A DNA stretch of 64,000 nucleotides, from the NCBI RefSeq assembly GCF_900115735.1, contig NZ_FOXO01000008.1, forward strand, positions 83,265-147,264. Reading direction: 5' to 3'. Both the position numbers and the translations under genes were made by a program. How positions within the stretch are numbered: the first letter of the stretch is position 1; the number at the start of each line of letters is the position of its first letter. The DNA is from Butyrivibrio proteoclasticus (GTDB lineage Bacteria; Bacillota; Clostridia; Lachnospirales; Lachnospiraceae). Shown here piece by piece: positions 1-7,292 of this stretch. The notes under the pieces are model-generated. The model had not been told where the DNA came from. It saw only the letters and a program-made list of their open reading frames with translations, and made no database searches.

Positions 1-2
1 AT

Positions 3-1013
3 TCCCAGAACAAAGTTCATGTTGATAACAGTAAAAATGCAGGTGTCGGAATCATTATGACACCGGTTAATCTTCCTAATGACACTTATGGAATTATCAT
101 TAGACGCCCCATATATCTTGGGGATGAAAAATCTAGTGATTCATTCTGGGGCTTTGCTTCTGTCACAATTAATCTTTCAGATTTTCTTTCAGGTGTAAAT
201 ATTAAAGGTATAGCAGAAGAGGGCTATGAGTATAAGCTTAAAGGAACGGATGTCGTAACAGGTAAGACACAGATAATCATGGAATACTCGGAAAGAGAAC
301 TTGCCGCACCTGTTGAAGCTATGATAAGTACCGTTGGTGGAAGCTATTGGACACTTTCTATTTCTCCTTTCGGCAACTGGATGGAGTTATACGAGGCAGC
401 GGGGGTTCTGATCATAGTTATTACAATAAGTATTCTTTTGGCAATGCTCGTTGCAGCTTATGCTTCACTTCAGGCTACGGCCAAAGAACTTGAAGTCTTG
501 TCTTATCGTGATGAACTTACTAATTTGTATAACCCAAGAAGCTATCAGGATCATATGGAAGAACTCTCCAAGAAAAAGCTTCCTTATGGTCTGATATACA
601 TTGACCTTAATGATTTTAAACAGGTAAATGATAACTATGGACACGATATAGGTGATGCACTACTTAACATTGTTGCTAAGAGGCTTCAGAATAGTATTCG
701 CGAAAAAGACAGGGCATTCAGAGTGGGTGGCGATGAATTTGTTGTTGTAATACATGGGACGCAGGACAGGAAGTTTTATGAAAGCGTTATTGCCAGAATG
801 CGCGAAAATGTTGCCAGAGAAGTAACTATAGGTGAGATAGAGCTTAAGGCATCAATAAGTGCAGGGTATGCGCGTTGCCCCGAAGATGGCACTAAATTTG
901 AGGATGTTGTGAAAAAGGCTGATGAGGCAATGTATTACAACAAGAGACTTTTGAAAGCAAAAAGGCTTGCCGGACAGGAAAAAGGAAGAATGACTGCCAG
1001 AGATTTCAGATAA
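3..1013 (+). CDS. Membrane diguanylate cyclase, CHASE-like sensor plus GGDEF (5' end outside window)
   Basis: The frame is open to the left edge, so the N-terminus is missing. What remains is the end of an extracytoplasmic sensor region resembling a CHASE domain, one transmembrane segment at about nt 395-465, and a GGDEF domain to the end. The active-site motif GGDEF is intact at about nt 726-740, and an REKD sequence lies five residues before it, matching the RxxD product-inhibition site. By family knowledge it makes c-di-GMP from two GTP at the inner membrane face in response to an external ligand; the ligand is unknown. The next gene, a PAS/EAL-type protein, follows after about 27 nt, so the two are probably co-transcribed. 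The GGDEF call is firm; the CHASE call is moderate. Confidence 0.9.
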   Translation, partial: SQNKVHVDNSKNAGVGIIMTPVNLPNDTYGIIIRRPIYLGDEKSSDSFWGFASVTINLSDFLSGVNIKGIAEEGYEYKLKGTDVVTGKTQIIMEYSERELAAPVEAMISTVGGSYWTLSISPFGNWMELYEAAGVLIIVITISILLAMLVAAYASLQATAKELEVLSYRDELTNLYNPRSYQDHMEELSKKKLPYGLIYIDLNDFKQVNDNYGHDIGDALLNIVAKRLQNSIREKDRAFRVGGDEFVVVIHGTQDRKFYESVIARMRENVAREVTIGEIELKASISAGYARCPEDGTKFEDVVKKADEAMYYNKRLLKAKRLAGQEKGRMTARDFR

Positions 1014-1040
1014 TAAAAGGCATACAGGAGAATGGCTAAA

Positions 1041-2693
1041 ATGGGAGGAACATACGATACAATAAACAGGATTTTTGATACTTTCGCTGTAACATCCAAA
1101 AGCCGTTATGTCTATGTATATGATATGGGACGGAATATAGCAAGGTGGTCTAAAAACGCAGTAGATTACTTTGGACTTGCAGGAGAGTATATTTACAATG
1201 CAGCGAGTGTATGGACAACAAGAATACATGGTGATGACAGGGACAGATACAATGAATACATAAACCAGGCTTTTGCAGGCGTAGAAGTTGAACCAACCAT
1301 CGAATACAGAGCCAAGAATAGTAACGGAGAATTTGTTATCTGTTCCTGCAGAGGCGTTGTGATTAAAGATTATGCAGGAAAGCCGGTGTTTTACGCTTGT
1401 TCAATCATAAACAAGGGAATAGTTGATAATAATGACCCTATAACTCTTTTGCCCAATCACTATGAGATGCTCAATCATATGAGAAACCTCAAGACTCAGA
1501 AAAGTGAGTATATTATCCTGCTTATCAACTTTATTGATTTTGCAAACATAAACAGACGATATGGCTATATGAGTGGCAATAATATTTTGCGGGCCATGGC
1601 TGCTAAGTTCAGGCAGGAAGCTGGAATTATGGGCAAAGTCTATAGAGGCGAAGGAACAGTAATGGCCTTTATAAGCGATGCCATGGATATAGATGAGGTA
1701 AAAAAGTTATATGGAAAGCTCAGAGCTTTTGCAAGAGAGAATTTGAGTTTTGAAGGAAAAAAAGTAGGAGCAGAGCTTGGTGGAGGGGCTATTATATCAA
1801 CTGATTTTAATATTGATGAGCATTCAATTTATATCAGTGCTAAATATGCTCTTAGTTATTCTAAAAACCAAAGACATGGAAATCTTATAATTTTCCACAA
1901 TGATCAGTTGGATAATAATAAAAGCAGCATTGAACTTGTGGATACAGTCAGAAATTGCATATTAAATGGATTTGAAGGTTTTCATCTGGAATACCAGCCG
2001 ATTTTTTCTATTTCAGATGAGAAGCTTGTTGGTATGGAGGTTTTTCTCAGATGGCAGAAAGAGCCCTTTGGGGATGTTTCTCCTGCTGAATTTATACCAT
2101 GGCTTGAACAGGATACAGTATTTTATACATTAGGTAACTGGATATTAGAAAATGCTCTTAAGGATGCGCTGGAAATCAGAAAGGTAAAAAAAGATTTTTA
2201 TTTATGCGTAAACCTTGCTTTTATGCAGCTTGAGAGATCTGATTTCAGAAAAACCCTTATTGATATTTTGAGAAAAATAGGTTATCCTGCTACAGGTTTA
2301 TGTCTTGAGATGGCACAGAGCAGCAGACAACTCGGAATAGAACATTTAAAGAGCCAGATAGAGTTTTTGAAATCATGTGGAATTAAAGTGGGACTTGATG
2401 TTTCTGATTTTGCTTCTCTGGATTATGTAAGACATTTGCCAATTGATTTGGTAAACCTTGTTCCGGCTGTGACTGGTGGAATAGTCGGTAATATTACCAC
2501 AAGGTACATGGTTGAGGCAATCACTTCATTTACCCACAATCTTGGGATAAGGACCTGCTATACGGGAATAGAAGATAAGGAAACTTTGGAAATAGCAAAA
2601 AGTTATCCTATATCAGAAATGATTGGCTTCCATTTGGGAAGACCCTGCAGAATTGATAAATTTAAGGAACAATACCTTGAAAAGAGGAATTAA
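1041..2693 (+). CDS. PAS - degenerate GGDEF - degenerate EAL protein
   Basis: Residues 1-130 resemble a PAS fold, about 135-290 a GGDEF-like fold and about 300-550 an EAL-like fold. The cyclase motif is replaced by RGEGT, so cyclase activity is unlikely. In the EAL part the EAL signature reads EVF, the usual DDFGTG segment reads DVSDFA, and the later lysine region reads LVNLVP, so phosphodiesterase activity is doubtful. I infer a c-di-GMP or protein-binding role rather than catalysis. An ATG at 1032 is only one base after AGGAG; the ATG at 1041 has a normal spacing of ten bases and is preferred. It lies between a membrane cyclase and a 245-residue unknown protein that starts directly after its stop codon. 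Confidence 0.85.
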   Translation: MGGTYDTINRIFDTFAVTSKSRYVYVYDMGRNIARWSKNAVDYFGLAGEYIYNAASVWTTRIHGDDRDRYNEYINQAFAGVEVEPTIEYRAKNSNGEFVICSCRGVVIKDYAGKPVFYACSIINKGIVDNNDPITLLPNHYEMLNHMRNLKTQKSEYIILLINFIDFANINRRYGYMSGNNILRAMAAKFRQEAGIMGKVYRGEGTVMAFISDAMDIDEVKKLYGKLRAFARENLSFEGKKVGAELGGGAIISTDFNIDEHSIYISAKYALSYSKNQRHGNLIIFHNDQLDNNKSSIELVDTVRNCILNGFEGFHLEYQPIFSISDEKLVGMEVFLRWQKEPFGDVSPAEFIPWLEQDTVFYTLGNWILENALKDALEIRKVKKDFYLCVNLAFMQLERSDFRKTLIDILRKIGYPATGLCLEMAQSSRQLGIEHLKSQIEFLKSCGIKVGLDVSDFASLDYVRHLPIDLVNLVPAVTGGIVGNITTRYMVEAITSFTHNLGIRTCYTGIEDKETLEIAKSYPISEMIGFHLGRPCRIDKFKEQYLEKRN

Positions 2694-3431
2694 ATGAGTA
2701 AAACCTTTCGTTACATTCAAAATGATGATGTGCTCAAGTCTTTTAATGAATTTAAGAATACAATTCTTGTTGAAAGACCGGTTGTGATCGCACGTCATGG
2801 AGATTACTCTCTTTTTCTCATACGGATATCGGATGGGGAATTAGGACTTACAATTAAAAACATGGTAAAAAAGGCTGAAGTGGAAAGCCGCAGCTATGAA
2901 ATAGCCACTACTAATGAAGCTTTGGTTTCCAGAGGTGTAAGGCATGCAGTTCAGAAAATGGCTGAGTTAAGTGATGAGGATGTGAACAGAAAACGTCTTC
3001 AAATCTGGAAATGGTATGTTATGGATTGGCAAAAAGCCAATATAGATAAGACTGATGAAATCATGAGCAAAGAACTTTCTTGGGATGAAGAGACCAGTAA
3101 TAGAAATGGTGAGATCCTTGATATGGAGAGTTTCCTTCATGGAGAATATTTAAATATTGGAAATACCATAGCACTGATTGACAAGTATCTTACAGATGAT
3201 AAGTATAAGGAGCTGTTTAAGACCTTTGCCATTAATGACATAATGGAGATGACACGTGAGGACACTAAGGATAAATCCATTGCCGAGGCGGAGAGACTTA
3301 GTCAGCTGGAAGGTCCCAAGAAGCATACATATCAGTTTGTAGTGAGCGTAGAGGCCACTGATAAGGAGCATGCAAGACAGGCACTGCTTAATTATCTGGC
3401 TGGTGATGAGCGAATTAAAGTGCAAAGGTGA
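2694..3431 (+). CDS. Conserved-looking hypothetical protein coupled to the EAL-like gene
   Basis: I do not recognise this 245-residue soluble protein. It has no signal peptide or membrane segment, and is rich in charged residues, with a helical-looking centre. Its ATG follows the stop of the PAS/EAL-like gene with no gap, and GAGGA inside the end of that gene serves as its ribosome binding site, so the two are probably translationally coupled. The C-terminal 40 residues, beginning near YQFVVSVEA, look like a small alpha/beta unit. Context suggests a role linked to c-di-GMP signalling, but nothing in the sequence proves it. Confidence 0.75.
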   Translation: MSKTFRYIQNDDVLKSFNEFKNTILVERPVVIARHGDYSLFLIRISDGELGLTIKNMVKKAEVESRSYEIATTNEALVSRGVRHAVQKMAELSDEDVNRKRLQIWKWYVMDWQKANIDKTDEIMSKELSWDEETSNRNGEILDMESFLHGEYLNIGNTIALIDKYLTDDKYKELFKTFAINDIMEMTREDTKDKSIAEAERLSQLEGPKKHTYQFVVSVEATDKEHARQALLNYLAGDERIKVQR

Positions 3432-3499
3432 AATTTAATTTCATAAAATTTTAATATTTTAAAACAGTAAAGCGTCTACCATTTTATAAGGGCTTGTTA

Positions 3500-3505
3500 T
3501 ATAAT
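3500..3505 (+). promoter_or_regulatory. Probable -10 box of the 82-residue gene
   Basis: A perfect TATAAT lies about ten bases before the first base of the structured leader described next. No convincing -35 box is seen 16-18 bases upstream. The fit between a likely start near 3512 and the start of the RNA fold supports it. Confidence 0.45.
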
Positions 3506-3511
3506 GTACCC

Positions 3512-3603
3512 ATTAGATGAAAAAATGGTGTAGAGATACAATAGGTTGAGGGGCCTGAAAAGGTACTTTACACGCCGTTTCATCTGATGAAAAAAATTTT
3601 CTT
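3512..3603 (+). ncRNA. Candidate structured 5' leader RNA (unassigned, riboswitch-like)
   Basis: AGATGAAA at 3515-3522 pairs perfectly with TTTCATCT at 3578-3585. Inside it GGTGTA (3527-3532) pairs with the TACAC-CC segment (3569-3576) with one bulge, and CCTGAAAAGG (3554-3563) forms a short apical hairpin. The fold begins at the predicted transcription start and ends about 40 bases before the start codon. I compared it from memory with TPP, FMN, SAM, glycine, c-di-GMP I and II, guanidine, preQ1 and ZTP riboswitches and found no match. Confidence 0.45.
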
Positions 3604-3624
3604 ATGAGATGGAGGAATTAAATA

Positions 3625-3873
3625 ATGAGACGTTCCGCAAAGACAAAAACAGGCATGAGTCAGAGTTGTATTGCAATTATGACTGATGCAATCAAGGCAA
3701 AGGAGCAGAACTTATCATACGGCAAATTTAAGGCGCTTGATATGTTGGGTTCAGGAAATATGCAGGACGAGGAAGAGGAATCCGAGTATACAGTTCATAC
3801 AACCGATCTGGTTCGAAGAACAAAGCATGTTGAAGAAAAGAAGCCGGTGGCTTTTGTAAAGATCAGAGCATAA
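3625..3873 (+). CDS. Small hypothetical protein, 82 residues
   Basis: The start has a clear GGAGG ribosome binding site seven bases ahead. The protein is soluble, basic at the N-terminus, with a run of acidic residues (EEEES) in the middle and a basic C-terminal third; it shows no Cys, no membrane segment and no motif I recognise. It stands alone, with its own -10 box, a structured leader and an intrinsic terminator directly after the stop. A single small gene with this arrangement is often under its own control, but its role is unknown. Confidence 0.7.
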   Translation: MRRSAKTKTGMSQSCIAIMTDAIKAKEQNLSYGKFKALDMLGSGNMQDEEEESEYTVHTTDLVRRTKHVEEKKPVAFVKIRA

Positions 3874-3884
3874 TTAGATAAAAA

Positions 3885-3924
3885 GAGCTGTGAAATGAGA
3901 AATCATTCACAGCTCCATTTTTTA
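3885..3924. terminator. Bidirectional intrinsic terminator
   Basis: GAGCTGTGAA (3885-3894) pairs with TTCACAGCTC (3906-3915), followed by a T-run; A-rich sequence on the other side gives a T-run for the minus strand too. It separates two converging genes. Confidence 0.85.
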
Positions 3925-3930
3925 CTTGAA

Positions 3931-4590
3931 TTAAAGATGGAAAATGTAGTCGTTTAATTTTTTACCTACGACAGTAATAACTGGACCAAGGAACAGCGCC
4001 ATAAGGACAATTCCAATATTTGGTGTGCCGCCAAATAAAATTCCTACAATGATGACCAAAAAGTCATATGCCATTCTTATGTAGGTGAACTTTACTTTTT
4101 TTAATATTTTGTCAGAAATTATCTGAGGCATTGCATCGTATGGGGCAACTCCCATGGCTGCGTTGATATAAAACGATACGGCAACAATGAAGCAAAAAAG
4201 GGCAATTACGAAAATGATTGCTCTTGAAGGAAAAACAGTAAAGAATCTTTCCGGAATTGTTATACTCCATACCCAGCAGAAAAAGTCGGCGATGTAACCT
4301 ATAAAAACCATGTTTGCAATTGTTCCAAGTCCAATATATTTTCTTCCCCAAATTATAACGAAAATGAAGAGAACTGCATTTAGTGCAAGCTGCCAGGTCC
4401 CTAGAAGGATTCCAAGTCGTCTGGATATAGTGAGATTCATGAAAGTACATGGGTCCGTTCCAAGGTCAACTTTGATCAGGAAGGATAAAAAGAATCCCAT
4501 GAGAAATACGCCGACAAGCATTAAGATAAGGCGCTTTTTAAAATCTTTTTGAGTAAAATATTCTTTGATCGCATTCTTTATAGTGTCCAT
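3931..4590 (-). CDS. YczE/YitT-type integral membrane protein
   Basis: 219 residues with about five hydrophobic segments. The segment LGTDPCTFMN after the first membrane span and the later AMGVAPYDAMP segment match the internal repeat of the YczE/YyaS/YitT family, whose biochemical function is not established. It sits in the cytoplasmic membrane. The gene converges on the small gene to its left across a shared terminator. The gene encoded upstream on the same strand (4623-4817) is only about 30 bases away, so the two could share a transcript. Confidence 0.8.
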   Translation of the reverse strand: MDTIKNAIKEYFTQKDFKKRLILMLVGVFLMGFFLSFLIKVDLGTDPCTFMNLTISRRLGILLGTWQLALNAVLFIFVIIWGRKYIGLGTIANMVFIGYIADFFCWVWSITIPERFFTVFPSRAIIFVIALFCFIVAVSFYINAAMGVAPYDAMPQIISDKILKKVKFTYIRMAYDFLVIIVGILFGGTPNIGIVLMALFLGPVITVVGKKLNDYIFHL

Positions 4591-4622
4591 GATATTTTCC
4601 TTTTAAATTATTAGTTATTTAA

Positions 4623-4817
4623 TTAAACTTCATGCAAAGCATAATAAGTATTTTTGTAGTTTATGAGAACAGGTGCACTTGCAAAAACTTCATCTCCTAT
4701 GTAGCACCGGTCTGTTTCCCTGTCGAAAGTGTATGTTCTTCCTTCGCTGTCGTGCTCGTTGATGTATTGAAGTGCCTGATCAAGTGTCTCATCCCCTTTA
4801 CAAAGATGAATATTCAT
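4623..4817 (-). CDS. Small hypothetical protein, 64 residues
   Basis: I prefer the ATG at 4817 because AGGAGG lies six bases ahead of it; an upstream ATG at 4844 has no such site. The product is a small acidic soluble protein with three Cys or so and the segment TYTFDRETDRCYIG, suggesting a compact beta fold. No family recognised. It is encoded just ahead of the YczE-like gene on the same strand and divergent from larB. Confidence 0.65.
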   Translation of the reverse strand: MNIHLCKGDETLDQALQYINEHDSEGRTYTFDRETDRCYIGDEVFASAPVLINYKNTYYALHEV

Positions 4818-4988
4818 ACAGAACCTCCTTTTTGATAAAACCAAAATGCGAAACTGATTATATCATAATTTGAGGCTTAAAACAGCTTTTGCTCTTTTAT
4901 GATTCTTTTATAATTATTTATATATGTATTATGGTAGAATATTATAAATGGAAAGTATGCCCTGATAGGGAACCTAAGGAGAATAAAA

Positions 4989-5759
4989 GTGGATGAAAAA
5001 GCTATAAAGGAGCTTTTGGAATCTGTTAAGAAGGGCGAAAGTTCGATAGACGATGCACTTCTTAAGCTAAAAGAAGCGCCTTTTGAGGATATGGGCTTTG
5101 CAAAGCCTGATTTTCACAGGGGATTAAGGCAGGGGGCGCCTGAAGTTATATATGGGCAGGGCAAGACGCCTTATCAGATTCTGGAGATAGCCAAAAAACT
5201 TATATCTCATGGACAAAAGAGCGTTCTGATTACCAGAATGTCTGTGGAAGCAAGGGATTTCTTTTTGCAAAATAAAAAAGACGACAGCCTTGAGCTTAAC
5301 TATGATGAGCTCAGCAGAATCGGCATAGCAGGTCAAATGCCTGATAAAACAAAAGCAGTTGGTAAAATAGTTGTTGCAACGGGTGGGACAAGTGATATGC
5401 CGGTGGCAGAAGAGGCAGCCAGAACTGCTGAATTTTTGGGGAATAACGTAGTAAGGCTTTATGATGTTGGTGTAGCAGGAATACACCGGCTTATAAATAA
5501 AGAGAGCATGGAACACATTATGAGTGCCAATGTCATCATTGCTATTGCAGGCATGGAAGGCGCACTTGCAAGTGTTGTGGGGGGGCTTTCTGACTGCCCG
5601 GTCATTGCTGTTCCGACAAGTGTCGGCTATGGAGCGGCTTTTGGCGGGCTTGCAGCTCTTTTGTCTATGCTCAATTCATGTGCCAGCGGAGTAAGTGTTG
5701 TTAATATCGACAATGGGTTTGGCGCAGGGTATCTGGCAAGCATGATCAATAAGAAATGA
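4989..5759 (+). CDS. larB: LarB-like nickel-pincer cofactor synthesis protein (AIR carboxylase fold)
   Basis: 256 residues, the usual length for LarB. The C-terminal half carries the PurE-like fold segments VVATGGTSDMPVAEE, DVGVAGIHR and CPVIAVPTSVGYG. LarB carboxylates nicotinate adenine dinucleotide in synthesis of the nickel-pincer cofactor of lactate racemase. The start is GTG with AAGGAG seven bases ahead. No larA, larC or larE is seen in this window, so the partner genes must lie elsewhere or be absent. The [FeFe] hydrogenase gene starts about 40 bases downstream, so co-transcription is likely. Confidence 0.9.
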   Translation: MDEKAIKELLESVKKGESSIDDALLKLKEAPFEDMGFAKPDFHRGLRQGAPEVIYGQGKTPYQILEIAKKLISHGQKSVLITRMSVEARDFFLQNKKDDSLELNYDELSRIGIAGQMPDKTKAVGKIVVATGGTSDMPVAEEAARTAEFLGNNVVRLYDVGVAGIHRLINKESMEHIMSANVIIAIAGMEGALASVVGGLSDCPVIAVPTSVGYGAAFGGLAALLSMLNSCASGVSVVNIDNGFGAGYLASMINKK

Positions 5760-5799
5760 AGTTACTATTCAGGAACTGAACAATAAGAAGGGGATTTTT

Positions 5800-7272
5800 A
5801 TGGTTACAAATGACGAAAGTATGAATCGCTTTAAACACAACATCATGGAGCAGGTCTGCAGGCTCGAGTGGGATGGGATAAATGATCCTGAACACATTGA
5901 AGAGCTGATCCTTAAGATCATTCCCGGACCTAAACCATCTTACAGATGCTGCGTTTACAAAGAAAGAGAAATTGTAAGACAGCGTATCAGATTGGCTCAG
6001 GCTAAGAGTCCATCCTATAATCCGGATTCGGAGAATATAGTTCAGGTAATCGATCCGGCCTGCGATGAATGTCCGATTTCTGCATACTCTGTTACTGATA
6101 ACTGCAGATTCTGTATGGGAAAAGCATGTCTTAACTCGTGTAAATTTGGAGCCATAACACCAGGTGATACACATATGCATATTGATCCGGCTAAGTGTAA
6201 AGAGTGCGGAATGTGCGCCAATGCATGTCCATATAATGCGATAGTTCACCTTGAGAGACCATGTAAAAAGGCATGTCCTGTAGGCGCTATCACATATGAT
6301 GAATATGGATACTGCAAAATTGATGAAGATAAATGTATCCAGTGCGGTCACTGCATTCACAGCTGTCCTTTTGCAGCTATTGGCAGTAAGACCTTCCTTG
6401 TTGATATCATAAAAGAGATAAAGGCGGGCAAGGAAGTCATCGCCATGTGCGCTCCCGCAACTGAAGGACAGTTCGGTGAGGATATCAGCATGGCATCCAT
6501 CAGAGAAGGCCTTAAAAAGATTGGTTTTGCTGATATGGTTGAGGTTGGACTTGGCGGAGATATGACAGCTGCCTACGAGTCTGAGGAGTGGACAGAAGCC
6601 TTTGAAAAAGGTCATAAAATGACAACATCATGTTGTCCGGCGTTTATAAATATGCTAAAGAAGCACTTCCCGGAGCAGTATAAAGACAATATGTCCAGTA
6701 CGGTTTCACCTATGTGTGCTATTTCAAGATACTTAAAGGCAACAAGACCGGGATGTGTAACAGTATTTATAGGACCATGTATAGCTAAAAAATCTGAGGC
6801 ACAGGATAAGTCGGTTCCCGGAAATGCTGATTACGTAGTTACATATGGAGAGCTTAGAGCTCTTATGAGATCTAAGGATGTTAAATTTGAACCGGTTAGT
6901 GATGAATATCAGGAATCATCTATCTGGGGAAAGAGATTTGCCACAAGTGGTGGAGTAGCCAATGCAGTTATTGAATGCATGCAGGAAAGAGGAGTAGACA
7001 CTTCACAGATCAAACTCTTTAGGGCTGCAGGCGGAGCTGAATGTAAGAAGGCACTTACACTCCTGAAAGTTGGCAAGCTTCCTGAAGATTTCATAGAAGG
7101 AATGGTTTGCCCGGGAGGTTGCGTAGGCGGACCTTCAAGGCATAAACAGTATACAGAGATTACTAAGGCCAGAGAGACATTGCTATCAAAAGCAGATGAG
7201 AGAAAAGTTTTGGATAACCTGAAAAACTATCCGATGGATAAGTTTTCTATGCATCGTGATGGACACATGTGA
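5800..7272 (+). CDS. Monomeric [FeFe] hydrogenase with N-terminal Fe-S domains
   Basis: 490 residues. The first 200 hold many Cys groups, including two clear ferredoxin-type CxxCxxCxxxCP sets, for several 4Fe-4S clusters. The H-cluster domain follows: L1 TSCCPAF with C278/C279, L2 GPCIAKK with C327, and L3 EGMVCPGGCVGG with C437 and C441, so all four cluster ligands and the proton-relay Cys are present. The Ala-Phe after TSCCP in place of Gly-Trp suggests the group B branch, not the classical group A enzymes. It should take or give electrons through ferredoxin; whether it is catalytic or a sensor is open. It sits 20 bases before a hybrid kinase gene, which makes a sensing role worth considering. 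Confidence 0.88.
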   Translation: MVTNDESMNRFKHNIMEQVCRLEWDGINDPEHIEELILKIIPGPKPSYRCCVYKEREIVRQRIRLAQAKSPSYNPDSENIVQVIDPACDECPISAYSVTDNCRFCMGKACLNSCKFGAITPGDTHMHIDPAKCKECGMCANACPYNAIVHLERPCKKACPVGAITYDEYGYCKIDEDKCIQCGHCIHSCPFAAIGSKTFLVDIIKEIKAGKEVIAMCAPATEGQFGEDISMASIREGLKKIGFADMVEVGLGGDMTAAYESEEWTEAFEKGHKMTTSCCPAFINMLKKHFPEQYKDNMSSTVSPMCAISRYLKATRPGCVTVFIGPCIAKKSEAQDKSVPGNADYVVTYGELRALMRSKDVKFEPVSDEYQESSIWGKRFATSGGVANAVIECMQERGVDTSQIKLFRAAGGAECKKALTLLKVGKLPEDFIEGMVCPGGCVGGPSRHKQYTEITKARETLLSKADERKVLDNLKNYPMDKFSMHRDGHM

Positions 7273-7292
7273 CACAGACTTTAGAGGCTTTT

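Noticed and set aside
852..1229. Minus-strand ORF of 125 codons across the first two genes
   Set aside because: It is antisense to the end of one GGDEF gene and the start of the next, with no recognisable protein.
5746..6615. Minus-strand ORF of 289 codons opposite the hydrogenase gene
   Set aside because: It lies wholly against the Fe-S/H-cluster coding strand, has a Cys/His/Ile-rich composition without any motif, and no ribosome binding site; a shadow of the true gene.
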